Below are positions 33,217 through 45,856 of a stretch of DNA of 64,000 bases, piece by piece. The notes below the pieces were generated by a model, which saw only the letters and a program-made list of their open reading frames with translations, had not been told where the DNA came from and made no database searches. The translations under genes and the position numbers were made by a program. Origin of the DNA: Euborellia annulipes. Its lineage: Eukaryota; Arthropoda; Insecta; Dermaptera; Anisolabididae. The stretch covers positions 1-64,000 of the forward strand of contig JAKCPI010015591.1 in assembly GCA_023213315.1 (NCBI GenBank). The letters run 5' to 3'. Every line of letters starts with the position of its first letter. Positions within the stretch are counted from its first letter, which is position 1.

Positions 33217-33722
33217 ATAGGTACTCTTTCATGTTATGTGCAATAAAAGTATGATAGATGTCTTGGAACATGGTGATCAATTCTCGAAAACATCTTTGGA
33301 TCATTTAGGAAGACTTAGTTTCTTCGAATCTACAGAGACATGATGAACTTTTGGAGACTTGATATAAATACTGACCCGCAGTTTGGGACTAGAGATATTA
33401 AAAAAAAAAAGGAAGAAAAAACTGATAGGGATAAATACAAATTTGGAAAGAATAAGAACCATGTTGGAATTTGGAAGAAAAATGGTCTAATAAAATCTCG
33501 ATTAGAGAAGAAATGTAAATAAATTATATTGTAGATATAAGATTATGAGTATGAGTACATATAACATTATAAGTGGCCATATAAATTATTTCACTTTTAG
33601 AACACTAGAATTAAGTAAAAAAAAAATTACTAAGATAAACTATATTTAGGAGAGAAGTTGCTGTTATTGTTAGAAATTAGGAAGACCAAGTACAGGAGCA
33701 GCAAAAAACAAATCTATTTATT
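33217..33722. other. No recognised feature
   Basis: AT-rich. A 60-codon Lys-rich open frame follows from composition. Confidence 0.5.
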
Positions 33723-33830
33723 GAATTTTTAAGGTGTCCCTGTCATATATAATAATATCAGGGACACCTTAAAAAACTTTCATTGGCACTGAAGATGGCA
33801 ACTGTTATGGTACCGAAAAGTCTACCTAGA
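33723..33830. repeat. Hairpin with one-sided hammerhead-like motif
   Basis: TTTTTAAGGTGTCCCTG and its complement form a hairpin at 33727-33775. Immediately after it, 33789-33822 reads CTGAAGATGG...CCGAAAAGTC with only a weak stem. The left-hand motif is absent. Confidence 0.55.
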
Positions 33831-34945
33831 TTAAAGTATAAAGGTGTTCAACAAAACGCTGGTTTTATTCATCCCGACTTCAATCTCATATACCCAGCAC
33901 ACAACTTAATTTACAAATTTATTTATATTTTTATACCTTTTCTTCTAGAGCGTGTACCAAAATTGAGGACAAACAATCCAAAGATATTTTTTTGAGTTTT
34001 AGTGAATTTTAACCATCATTCTTTCTTCTGTTTCTTCCAACTCAGCTTAGTCGTCTAGAAGGGAGATGTTCATGACGCTGTTAGGTGGAAAAGACAAGTG
34101 AGACGTATATTTCAATCATCTGTTTCATTCTTATGTCGATCCTCCACGATCACTAAGAAGTATCAAATGATTTATTTCTTCAGAATTTTATAACCTGTAA
34201 ATGAAAAAATATGTTTGAATCTATGCGGGAGCACCCTGTGGTGTATGAAAACGAAAATTTTTCCGTTAAAAATCGTTATTCAAAAATTCCTATCGGGTCC
34301 ATTTAATTTCAATTTAAAAAAAAAAAAAAAAACGAAATACTATATTTTCAAGAAATAAATTTTGTTTAGTAAATACAACAAAAGAAATTTTATGTTCATT
34401 TTCTTCTATAAAAGTCATAATTTAAAGTTGGAATATTATTTTCAAGAGGCTGATGATTGAACTTAAATTGAGTTGTGGAGGGTTTATTTGGGGTTAGTTG
34501 CAAAGTTAATGGTGCGCGAAAAGGCAATAGGGTGTGAATAGGAAGGTGAGTTAGAAGTAGAGAAAGAATGAATCTATTGATATTTTAATACGCTAATCGT
34601 GTCAGTAAAGGTGTCAATTTAACGGGGGAAATATTTTGACTGGCAACAAAATATGCAAACGAGCTGCATATCATGAATAAGAAGACTTTGATTGATAGCA
34701 GAGGGATTCGTGTGAACGAGAAACGGATTTTGGATAGCTGCAGATGGACAAATAAAAAAAAAAAAAAGGATGCCTTCAAGCTAGAGATAGGAAATCAATT
34801 ATTTTATAAAGACCTATTTATAATAATATTGAATTATTCAAAATGAAATTAGAGGTTATTCAAAGGAGCAACAAGCATCAATAGTTGAATACACTCAATT
34901 ATGTCAAGAGAAGAGATTTTGACAAAATAAAACAAGGATCAAAAA
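33831..34945. other. No recognised feature
   Basis: AT-rich with an A run at 34317-34332. Nothing supports a gene. Confidence 0.5.
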
Positions 34946-35676
34946 AAATCTGGTGGGACTGGTCGGACAGCACACAACTTTCTCTTACCTTCGGTAAGGG
35001 GATCACCTTTTGAATCGAAATTAATATGCAAATCCCCATAGGAATTTAATATTAGCTCTATGGAAGGAAAAGCCAAAAAAATGAATTTAAAAAATCTGAA
35101 ATACTACATGAACAGTAGCGTAACTAGGTGGGGCGAAGGGGGGCGCTTGCCCATAAAGCCTTTGGCGCCCCTTGAGACCAACATAGGGGCCCTAGGAATC
35201 AAAGATATAGCACAGGGGCGGTGATTTTATCATATTCTTTACAAAGATTGGCCAAAAAATTGAGTTTTCTTTAAAATTATATTACAACTTAAAGAACTTC
35301 GCCCCCTCCGCCCTCAAAGGCTAGTTACGCCGCTGTACATGAGTAAAGTGTACTTTAAATAATATTCACGAAAAATTTTACTGGTATACTTTTTAAAGAG
35401 CATCTAAAAAAATAGTGGATTTAATAATTTTAATCAAAATCGTTAGAGCCAATTTTGAAAAAATCGAGAAAAACTGAAAATGTACATCAGTAAAGTACTA
35501 ATATTTTTTTACAGATTTTGTTCAAAAGCTTATTTTCATTATAACTACAACCTCGTAGTTCATTTCCTTCATGCTTAAAAATGTACAAATGCTCACACAC
35601 ACAGAGAGACAAATTTGCTTTTATGGACACAGGGGACCTCAAAACATGTATTTACATCAAAATTTCGACATCGATG
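34946..35676 (+). repeat. Family A copy interrupted by a hAT MITE
   Basis: 5' hairpin left arm AAATCTGGTGGGACTGGTCG with CACACAACTTTCTCTTACC, interrupted at 35112, resuming at 35336 with GAGTAAAGTG, then TTAATCAAAATCGTTAGAG and CATCAAAATTTCGACATCG. The terminal ACTTTCTC hairpin is missing. Confidence 0.75.
35113..35335. mobile_element. hAT-type MITE, 223 bp
   Basis: The ends CAGTAGCGTAACTAGG and CTAGTTACGCCGCTG are inverted. TACATGAA (35105-35112) and TACATGAG (35336-35343) form an 8-bp TSD with one mismatch. It interrupts family A. Confidence 0.88.
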
Positions 35677-35699
35677 GAGTTAGAACCACAGTTTGAATA

Positions 35700-35900
35700 A
35701 TGTTGTTCGTTACCTCTCATGTTCGATAATTTCAGTTTCCACTTAAAATTACGGTTGACACTTGTTTATCCTGAGGAAGGATGTGATCGGCTTCGATTCA
35801 AATAATAAATTCATAGGAAGATTAATCTGTAAAAATTCAAATGTAGGATATTGTCCTGATGATGGTCTTCATTTGCCGGAAACTGAATTTATGTGCACAA
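35700..35900. repeat. Decayed inverted-pair element
   Basis: TTTCAGTTTCC (about 35729) and GGAAACTGAA (about 35878) are opposed. CTGATGATGG at 35856 is followed by GGAAAC at 35878, a weak hammerhead-like arrangement. CCTGAGGAAGG lies at 35770. Confidence 0.4.
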
Positions 35901-37050
35901 ACAGACGTCAGTAATAAAATCCTGAAATAAAATTTTATTTTTTAATTTATGCGAAAAATAGGCCTATTTTGCATTTGAATTTTTAAGGATCAGATAAAAA
36001 TTGATCCTAATTCGTTAAATTTTATAACAAAACAGTTACATTCTAAGACATATTTTTTTAATTTTTATTCAATTGGACAATAAGCTTAGTTAGTAATATT
36101 CATCTGGTGTCGTTTTTTACTTTTTGAAAAGGATAGGTAAGAAAGGGATATACGAAGATCACAAGATGGTGAAAAAAGGGACAATAAAATAAATTACTAG
36201 TCTTAGACTGAGAGTAGTTTTAAGAAAATTACACTTTGAGTATTATACTATAGGAAAATAAAACTAAACATTGGCGAGTCTTTTGTCTACTTATTTTTTT
36301 ATCCAATTATTTATTTAATTTTTGCATCTATTTTTTTAATTCAGCAATCATGAATATTAAATCGATTAGAGTAAACTAAAAAAAAAAAAAATTGAGAGGG
36401 AATTCAAAGGAAGTGAGGCTCCACCCATTGAATAAAAAGCAATTTATATACACACACCGAGAGAGGATTAGGAGAAGGGTTCAAATTGAATCATTTATTC
36501 TCGCTAAAGAATAGATTTAATATTAGAATCCTATTATTTTTATAGGGGAGGGGGAAATGGAAGGCGTCGACGCCCTTTACCTGCTGCATTCACATTCAAA
36601 ATGAAACTGTAGGAAAGAAGGGTTGAAGAAGGGTAATGATGGATTTGGTCATGATCTTAGTGGAGATAATGAAACCAGCCTGGGCCTTTAGGCTTTCATC
36701 CCATCTTTGATTTGGGAATTAATGTTTTATTTTTATAAATTAAATTAATCTTTTTTTATAAATAGACAACGCAAGGAAAGGAAAGGTTATTATAGCCCAC
36801 TCTGAATTACCTCATTCTAAAGAAGTGCATGCCTTTTCTAATCACATGGGCTTTTCACTTTTTTCTTCTAGAAGAGTGGGAAGGCGATGAGAATACTATT
36901 TTGCTGCCTCTTTACACTATTCAGAACATCTGAAAAAGATGCGATTATCTTTAATTCAAAAAAGTCAAAAAAGATAAAACATTTTTTATGCAGTGTTCTA
37001 TATTTTATATAATCGAACTGAAAAATATGATTGACAAATAATTGTGAAAT
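35901..37050. other. No gene; one less AT-rich stretch
   Basis: 36540-36700 includes GGAAGGCGTCGACGCCC, a short palindrome, and CCTTTACCTGCTGCATTC, without a repeat partner. The rest is AT-rich. Confidence 0.4.
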
Positions 37051-37625
37051 GAAAAAGAAATATGAACAGATTTATGCTGAGAAACTTTGACAGATGATAC
37101 AATTGAATATATCTCTTTTTAGAATCAGAATTCAAGGCACATGTCTTTATTCTATCTTAATTAGTCCACGGGATATTATTTAAACCCCTAGCACAAGAGG
37201 CGGATACTCTACCACTGTGCTATGGCCCAAGGAGCAAGAATTTAAAGATGTTTGAATGGCCAAGGCAGGTTACATTCAAATGCTTTAAGTATAATTAAAA
37301 TTGAGGAAGATAGTGTTATTAAAAATCTATCTTTTCTTATTGGTTCTATTAATTTATTATGTATTATTTAAAGTAATTTTATCTTTTATTCTAAATAATA
37401 GATTGTAGTTTTGTTGGAATGAGAAATTAATTTAGTCCCTTGTGGAAGAAAACAAAGGGAATGCTTAGTTGTAAGAATATTTTGAAAATTCTCAAAGTTC
37501 AAAGGCGATGGTCCACGTGTTCCTGTCTTTTAAATGTGTTTGAATTTTACAGACATTATTTTTAATGCAATGGAAAAGATCTACGGGTACCTGTTATTAA
37601 ATTTCTAAGAAAAAATTGACCTCTA
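37051..37625 (-). repeat. 550-bp dispersed repeat, copy 2 (inverted)
   Basis: Full-length inverted match to 25594-26140. The minus-strand tRNA-like part CACAGTGGTAGAGTATCCGC then TCTTGTGCTAGGGG is better kept here than in copy 1. Confidence 0.75.
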
Positions 37626-40600
37626 TAAATAAGGACCACCTTAAAACACACGCAGATACTAATTCTTTTTGTATTTAAATATATATTTGTGTGGTTGTGA
37701 GATCGCCAACCCTAAAATCAGTGCTGTCGCCAAAAGTGCTGGAGTATGGATTCTTGACCTTAACCACCAGCAACCAAAATGCTTAGCCGTCTGCGTGTTG
37801 TCTTAAAAGTAGCTTTATTTTAAAAATATTGGTTTGGTTGTCTAAGCTGAAATCTCCACACTCGAACACTTAAGACACTTGTGGCTTTAACTTGTACAAC
37901 CCCTCGCCAGATAGTACTCAGTGACAATTATAAGCCCAATAAAATTTTCCACTCCTCCTACCTCATCATCAAAATAGTTTTTTTCCCACTGAGATACATC
38001 TCCTCCTATTTGTGTACTTTTTTCTGATTAGACGAAGTTTTTCAGTCAGCTTATATAAAATCCTTTGAAGTTTTCAACTTGAGCTAACACAAACGCTGAA
38101 CTTGTTTGATTTATAGAAAAATTAAGGGATTAAGCCAAAATTTCTGAATTTTTAATGCAACAGCAATTCAACAAAATCGATCCATTATGAACCGTCTAGC
38201 AAAACATTCAAGAGCAATTTGACAAAGAACTTTTGAGTTGTTCATAAATCGACGGAGAGTGCCTCACTGTAGGAAGAAAATTAAATATCATCCAAGGGTC
38301 GCTACGAAGTTGGATTGAAGTTGTGTTGGTCCGGGGAGGGTAGGAAGTACATTTCACTTAACTTACGGATAAAGAAATTTTTTATGAATGTTTAAAAAAA
38401 AAAAGTATCATCATCATCATCAAATCAGTAATTATTTAACTCTCCTTTTCGTGTTTATATAAGGGTCCTCTTTTATTTTGTATCCCTTCTCTACAAAAAA
38501 GGGATAATTGTCCGTCACTAAACAAATGCATTAAAATGTTCTTCCAACGATGAATAATTAAAGTTATTAAATGACTTTCATCTAATGACTGAACAATTTG
38601 TCCAATGAAAATTGCCTATTATAATTACAAATGCTTGACGTTCACTAATAAGTTCTGAACCAAACAATTTTTTATATTACTCTTAAGAAAAAAAAAAATT
38701 TAATCGAGCTTGGGCAAAATTTTTCATCAGGCTAAGAATTACGTGGGTTGATTCAGCAAAAATTCGTTTATAGAGAGATTCATCTAATATATAAAAGAAC
38801 GAATAGGATGCAACAGCGATAGAAACCTTTTAGTTCGTTTAGATAAATAAATTTTATTCAGAGAGATATGTTATTATGAAAAAGAGCGATGAAAATAAAT
38901 GAAGAATGAAATTAAAGTAGGGGCCTACCAAAATTTATTAGATGACTATGAACTTCAACCCAAATTAATTAAAACAAGTTTGTAAATTAACTTAATTACT
39001 TAATCAATCCAGACTGGATAAATTCTGAAAGAATGCATATAAATATTAAATTTTTATTAAACAAAAACTAGCTGAAAGCTCAAAAAAGGGGTGAAATGGA
39101 AAACAGTAAATAAGCTAACAAGGCTGAAGCTTAGAGCGGCAACAAATTCAGGGGCAGCAGATTGGCAATTTATTCAAAACTTAACTTTCAGATAATATTT
39201 CCCGTACGAATTTACGAATACATACATTGTACAAAACAAATGTAGAAAATATCAACTGTGTAGGGCGGCAAATGGACTTTAAAACTCCGTGCAGGTAAAG
39301 GTTGAAATTCACAATTAGGCTTTAGTTTTTGCAAATTTGTTTATTTTCCATTGGTGTAACTTAAAAGTCAGTGACAGAATGGAGGAGCCCAGAATTAAAA
39401 AATGTCAGAAGAGACTTTTGACAATTTATTCTAAAATTCCTAGTTACGGGTATCGCTTAATGGTTATAATGACAGATATCGTCAGTATAAATGTTAGCTA
39501 TCGAAATAATATATTTGATATCATATTCCAGTGGATGCCAATCTTTACTTTTTTGATGTGAAGCCCACTTTTTCCTTAAAAAAAACTCTAAGGCCCAGTG
39601 TATATATATAATTGTATATAAATATATATAATTTTTATCTTTTCTTAGACGTCCGCAGCCCAGTTATAATCAGCCCGTGACCCTCAACCAGGGAATAAAC
39701 CAGAGTATTAGAGCATTAGGGCTGTCATATTAATATGAAATTTAACATCAATTTCATATCAATCCTACTTCAATCGATGGTTTACTTTTTATACAACTAA
39801 CAAGCTTATATGTACAATAATTTTTTTATATAGTTGAAGGTAAGGTGTTTTTCTAATGGCAAAGTATAATGTGACTGTTCAGTTTATGAATAATAAATGA
39901 TAAACGAAGCGTCAGCAGTGGAGGAAATCAATGAAATTACAATATCTTTTCAATCAGCTATAAAGCTTCAAATATTAAAAAATTGTAGAATATTCATGTT
40001 TCAATAACTAAAGTAACTCACCTGAAATTTAATTTTATTTAAGGGCCTTTTAAGAATAGGCTGGGACAGTTCGAATCCAGTCGGCAGCAGTATTTTTATA
40101 ATTATAAATTTATTTCTTCACATTGGTTTTCTTATGTTAAACAATCTCCAAGTTTTGACGATAGAATATAGTTAGTTTTGGCTATGTGAAATCAAGCTTT
40201 CTTTAATGAGTGCTGGATCTATAATAATGAAAAAGATTTCATAATCAGTAATTATAAATTGGTTAATTATATTTATAGGTTATAATTATCTCAACCGTGA
40301 CAATTTTGTATGAAACATTAAATATAGACCAGATAAAGTTTTATTAAGGTTTTATATAAAATATCATTATGAAAACTAAAAGGCGAGGATAACAAAAAGT
40401 TGTCTAATTACCTAGAATATGATTAAAAATTCATTTTTCCCAATTTACCGTCTATAAAAGAATGATGTTGATTGAGTTTTACAATATGTCCTCGGTAATA
40501 TGTCACAGAGTATATATAGAGCGTACTCAATGTTAATTTCTGGTTTTTGTCCGATTAATACAGTACACGTTAATAAACGTCAGGATATAAAAAAATTTTG

Positions 40601-40690
40601 GCGGTAACAAAAAAAATTTTGGCGCGTCTTAAGAACTAATCACAAAGTTAAGACATAAAGAATCATGAACGAACTAAAAAACGATTACTT
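37626..40690. other. Long AT-rich stretch without recognised genes
   Basis: I see a (ATC)n tract at 38407-38421 and a plus-strand B-box-like ACAGTTCGAATCCAGTC at 40067-40083 without a clear A box. Short open frames, for example 39337-39561, match nothing I know. No TIR or TSD was found. Confidence 0.45.
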
Positions 40691-40835
40691 TTTTATTTAA
40701 ATTCGTTTTAAGCTCTTTACCAGTATCGGAGGGCATTTAGACCCCGTCCCTATTTATTTCAATTGAGTGGTATCCAATTGAAATTAATTTTGTCGCCTGA
40801 GACGAGATGCGGACCCTTGACCAGTGTCGTCATTT
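40691..40835 (-). repeat. SINE-2 copy
   Basis: Minus strand family words: TCCAATTGAAATAAATAGGG-like string with ACGGGGTCTAAATGCC, CTCCGATACTGG and a tail near 40691. The head side contains GGTCAAGGGTCCGCATC. Confidence 0.6.
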
Positions 40836-42394
40836 GAGTTTTTGCTTGGGGGGACAAACTTTTTTTTACTTCCTGTGCTACTTAATTTATAAACATACAT
40901 AGGGTGTGTTTATAAGCACAGGAATATATACCTCTATATTTTTATCTATACCATAGTTTCTCAACCTTTTTTTTTGCTCACTGCCCCCTTCGAGAATGTT
41001 TTTTTCTAATTTCCCTTAATTTTACTTATTACCACGTGTCACGAATTTAAAACATCTATTGCCACGATTATATTTAAACGTGAAATATTACATGAGCTGC
41101 CCGAGATGGGACAACCAGTCCTTCAGTTCTTTCTATGTCTGTCTCTTCCTTCCTCTTTTCAACAGGCGTCAGACCATGCGACGGGCCGGCCTGGTCCTTC
41201 CAGTCGTAAAAACGCATGATAGGGTTGGAGGGGAAAAAGTCAGATCCGTCGACCCCGCATCGCGGTAATAAGGCGAGGACAGAATAAGAAGAATATTATA
41301 TTATAGTCGTAAGATAGGATATGACCCTATCCTATTTTTTTCAAATTCCCCTGCTCCTCCCCCCCCCCCCACCCCCCACCCCAAATAATCTTTGGTATCA
41401 GAAGCCAATGCTCTACCTCTGACACGATTACTTAAAAACCCAATCAGCCAGATTGATGAAAATTTACACTAAAATTGTGCATGATTTGACAGACTCTATC
41501 GTTTTGCTAAATCACCGAGGAGAGTTCAACAGAAAGCAATGTAATTTACATGAAAATTTAAAGAGAGTTTTGATGAATTTTCAATATTATTATTTGATTC
41601 TAATTCATTCTAAAATTGTTCCTTATTTTTAGGACAAAACATTTCAATCTCTCTGAATGTCAAATATATTAAATAATTAAAGAATTTTTTTAAAAGAAGC
41701 TTGAATTCCTTTGATTGGTAGAGAAATACTTCAAGATCTGCGTCTAAAAAAGTTAGTGAGGTTGAGAGAGAGGATTGCAATGTCTCTTCATAAATAAATC
41801 CTTCTCCAGATTGACAGAAGGTTCTCAGGGCCTACCTTGGAAGGAGGAGAACACGTTAGTATGCAAGGCGATCTTTCGGTCACGCTCTTTTCTTCCCCGT
41901 GTCTTTCTCCTCGCGTGCCAGGTCGTGCTGCTCCCTTGCAGCATCTCTCTTCTATCTGTCGTTTAATCCGACCTTAAACCTTGACTTCATATGGCCTTTT
42001 TCTCTCCTCTCTTCTTCATTGTGATCCCGCACCTGATTGAAAATATACTGTATTATTCAAGCATATTAACCTTGAAGGGTGCAAATGAAAGGACCAATCT
42101 TGTCCTTGTAATAAACAAATTTTTAAATGGGAAAATGAATGGAAAAAGAGCAATTATTTAGAGGCGAAGCAAAGGAGGCGTTGGGAGGGATTTCGTTTAA
42201 GTTAGCAAAATAAGCTCTATTTTTTATATAAAAATAAATCAAAATTTGTTAATATTTTTAATGATGATTCCATTCCACCAAGTCAATATACAATAGGGTT
42301 ATAAAATTTAAATATTTTTCTCTGATTTTACATATATATTTTATCTCTTGGGTTCAAATTCAAATGGAAACTAAATGTATCGCTAAATATCACA
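40836..42394. other. Mixed remnants and two less AT-rich islands
   Basis: 40955-41010 (AGTTTCTCAACC...GCCCCCTTCGAGAATG) resembles a hAT left end. 41375-41425 is a SINE-2 head fragment. 41421-41500 is a decayed arm of the 14.4 kb palindrome. 41090-41290 and 41830-42040 are GC-richer and single-copy, without recognisable coding features. Confidence 0.4.
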
Positions 42395-42450
42395 CAACTT
42401 TCGAATTCCGAGTAAATTGTGTACTCAGCGGTCAGTCCCACCAGTAAATA
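42395..42450. repeat. Decayed family A 5' hairpin
   Basis: CACACAACTTTCGAATTCC followed by GTGTACTCAGCGGTCAGTCC and CACCAG. It corresponds to the hairpin at 8513-8590 with several changes. Confidence 0.45.
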
Positions 42451-42861
42451 AGGGACGAAAATTTATACTTGCACTACATTAAATGAGATAAATTATGCAC
42501 AAAATAATAATTTTTACATTTTTCTATATATTTTTTTCCTCAAAATATTAACAAAGATTATATAAAAATACTATATATTTTTTGGTAAATAAATGGGGCC
42601 GCTGCGTAAATTCGCCAGTGCTAAATGCAAAAATTACGTTCAGACACCAAGTGACATATTAGGGGTTCGCAGCAAATTTGAACCAAGTCCACTTTTTACT
42701 CTTTTGAGAAAAAATGAATCAAAGTTAAAGCCTTATATTTAATTCCTCTCAAAATATACAACTATATTTTACATCTCAGCTTAAATTATACTTAATCATA
42801 GTGGAAAATTGGAGATATCAGCCAAATGGGATTGTCCAGGTTAATAAAACTCCTAGGATAA

Positions 42862-42896
42862 GACGTTTCGGCCTGAATTTATTTGGCCATCTTCAG
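42862..42896 (-). ncRNA. Solo hammerhead-like motif
   Basis: Minus strand: CTGAAGA, T, GGCC-AAATAAATTCA-GGCC, GAAACGTC. Both boxes and a perfect 4-bp stem are present. Only one arm of the usual inverted pair exists here, so it may be a solo end of the same retroelement. One extra base separates the first box from the stem, unlike the classical hammerhead. Activity is unknown. Confidence 0.5.
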
Positions 42897-43050
42897 TTAA
42901 CGGGAATTATACACATAGTGCAAGTGCACATGTGATCAAACCAGGACTCGTCAATAATAAAATTTATTTGCTTCGTACAAAATTATATGGTTCCTGTGCC
43001 CAAGCTCAGAGATAATTCAATTAATCACATCACAGCCACAACCTCAAAAT

Positions 43051-43238
43051 CAGGGCCGGAACTAGGAGATTTTTTAGGGGGGGGGGCAAAATTTAATTTG
43101 CCGCCCCCCTCAAAATTTTCTATACAAAATTCATATCAATTTACCTTATTTTAGTAAATCTTTCTTTAATTGCCGCCCCCTGATATCTGCCGCCCGGGGC
43201 ACATGCACCCAATGCCCCCCTCCCTAGACCCGGCCCTG
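43051..43238. mobile_element. hAT-type MITE, 188 bp
   Basis: The ends CAGGGCCGGAACTAGG and CTAGACCCGGCCCTG are inverted. CTCAAAAT (43043-43050) and CTCAAAAG (43239-43246) form an 8-bp TSD with one mismatch. The interior is G then C rich. Confidence 0.88.
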
Positions 43239-43246
43239 CTCAAAAG

Positions 43247-43793
43247 CAATTATACTTTATCTAAGTACATTTTAAATTTTAAATTAAGATTTTTGGATTT
43301 TTTTTGCATTAAGGAACTGCTGCACTCTGGAGGATTGAAATTCGGACATAATTACACCGACTAACTTTCATAATTTACTATCCAAAAAGGGAAAAATAAG
43401 AAAATTGTTTACTTTTGGACTTGGTCTACTTTTGCTATGAACCACTCATATATTAGGATGCAGTTTATTTATTTCGTTGGGTTATTTCCTCTCATGGAGA
43501 TTTTTCTATTCAAAATTTGGACTTGCCTTCAAAATTTTTATATGAAAGAGGCAACTCCTTGCTTGAATCTTTATTATTATTCCTTGATTCCTTTAAATTT
43601 CATTACAAATATTTTTCTTTTTAAAGTGCTCTGGTCCCCAAAATTATTCTTCAAGTGTGAAGAACACTCATCTAAAACCAAAAGAAAAATTACATAAGAT
43701 TTCATTAAAACAAGCAAATAGTATCATAGTAAGTGAGAAGTATTGATATCTTAACTTCTTTTTTTTCAACTTGTAATTATAGAATACTTTTTT

Positions 43794-43829
<36 letters not shown>

Positions 43830-45383
43830 CACATTAAATTTAAATGCCTATAGGTGTTCTTTATCTCATGATTAAATTTAAATTTTTTCTACATCTATTA
43901 TTTTAAGATTCTATATTGTCTGCTACGTACTTAAGCTGGCTTAAAATGATTCATGTTTGAATTATTTATAGTCCCCCACCCTTGCATCTATTCTCCCCTG
44001 TGTATACAGCCTTTATTTTATATTTAATAGCATAAACCGATCCTCTCTCTGTACCTGATTTACAAAGCTATTCCTGATTGGATCGAAAATCATAAATTGA
44101 AGCAGAAATATGCTTGGAGGCAGCCGCCTCTTTTATATAGGGCTGTAATAAACAGTAAACTCTGTTATTTACTGACAACTAGGCCACCAATGAATGATTG
44201 AACTTTTCAACAAGTTCAATGTTTTCTCTTTTATTAAAAATTATTTTAGTTGAGAAATTAATTTGATTTCAACCGTGCCCTTTTAATTAGTGACGACTCG
44301 TTGTATAATGGAAAAAAAGGTGGATAATTTTAATTTATTAGTTAAATTTTAAAAAGGTTTGTCAACCGGCTCAGTGACGAGTTTTGGAATTTTTTTCTAT
44401 TCATTAGAACATGCTATATAATTTATTATTGCTTGGTCTTATTTAAATCCATTTTAAATGAAAAGTGTATCTCAAATTTAAGAAATATAATATATGTGAG
44501 TCACTAATATGGAAATATAATTTATTTCTTTTAGGCTCTAATTATAATATTATATTTTAGGTTGAAGTCTTATAAATAATTAGCTAAATGTAATTTATTT
44601 ATTTTTTTTTTTATTTATAAATTGAAAATCTCAGCTGCAATAAATTATATTTAATTAAATTAGAAAATATATCATACTCAAAATAGGAAAAGACAAAAAA
44701 AAACGGATAATTTGATTCGGGTGTGAGATAAGCGAGATTTAATGACAGTGATGACCACGAAACGTTATTTTCTAAAGACTCAGTGAAAAATTAAGCTTAA
44801 AAATCGTCCTTTGATAATACGAGGGCCGACAGGAGCCAAAGGACAAGATTAAGACAAATGGGCGTTAATCATGAGAAAAGGCTGTTGCGACTAATGACTT
44901 GGGAACCGAAACGTATCTGTCGGTCGTTTCATCACCTTTACAGTTCACAATACAAATACCTAACTCAGGGCCATTCCTGGCTTTGTTGTTACCTCAATGC
45001 CAGGAATATTTGGCGTTTCCCCATTTCCCTCTCCACAACTGTGGATCTTATTGAAATTATCAAATTAAAAACTTGATTATTTTTTATTATGCATTAAAAA
45101 AAACTTAATTAAATTTCTCTCATATCATTGATTGAAAATATCATCGAAAAAAAATCTACTATTTTATTTACCAATCTAAAAAAAATTATTTTCTTTGTGT
45201 GTTTTCAGTCATCATTCAATCATGTTTGAAAAATAACCTTCGATGTTGGCAGTGCCGCCCTGCCTGTTTTTTTCTTTCCTAAAAACGACTTTGGAAATGT
45301 TGAATGAATTTCAAAATGAACTAACAAACAAAATTTCAACTATCTACTATATTCTCTTTAATCTAAGTCCACTCCTAACCAGA
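43247..45383. other. No recognised gene
   Basis: A (TA)n tract lies at 43797-43828. 44750-44770 (TGATGACCACGAAACGTT) resembles a hammerhead-like motif without its stem. Open frames at 43437 and 44858 match no family I know. Confidence 0.45.
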
Positions 45384-45391
45384 GTTTAAAC

Positions 45392-45662
45392 TAGGGTCCG
45401 ACCGAAACAAGATTTTCAGCCGAAACCGAAACCGAATTTCGGCCTCAATCTTAGTTTCGGCCGAAACGTAACCGAAATCGAAACTTGTATTTTCTATAAA
45501 AAATTCATATTTTTTTTTTTTTTTTTAAATTTTTTTCCCCTCCCGTGAAAATCATTCCGAGTCTCATCGCAACTTTTCAGACTCAGGTTTCGGCCGGCCG
45601 AAACCGAAACTACGGCCGAAACTAGGATTTTTGGCCGAAACCGGATATTCGGTCGGTTCCTA
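45392..45662 (+). mobile_element. CGGTTTCGG-group MITE with perfect 8-bp TSD
   Basis: GTTTAAAC at 45384-45391 and 45663-45670. The ends TAGGGTCCGACCGAAAC and TTCGGTCGGTTCCTA are inverted. Subterminal parts are built from GGCCGAAACC words. The core contains GAGTCTCATC and CTTTTCAGACTCAGG, the complement of the core in the 13524 copy. 8-bp TSDs place it among hAT-type elements. Confidence 0.88.
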
Positions 45663-45714
45663 GTTTAAACCATCACCACAGATGGGCTTGTCTTATACTC
45701 CTTTATGTCCGAAC

Positions 45715-45856
45715 CATGGGCGTAATTAGGGGGAGGGTCCCGTCCCCCCTCAGAAGTTCCGTGCCCCCGCCACCAAGAAAATTTAGATATGTGCCTTCCA
45801 GGGCCCCGGAGGATGGCTGGTCCCATTGGCTGCCAAATTCCCTAGATACGCTCATG
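45715..45856. mobile_element. hAT-type MITE, short
   Basis: The ends CATGGGCGTAATTAGGG and CCCTAGATACGCTCATG are inverted. The TSD is poor. The interior GGATGGCTGGTCCCAT also occurs in the centre of palindromic element 1 near 21823. Confidence 0.7.

Noticed and set aside
43797..43828. Regular repeats that might be taken for an array such as CRISPR
   Set aside because: These are simple (TA)n microsatellites, as at 21060, 30138, 48839 and 53071. No spacers exist, and the DNA is eukaryotic.
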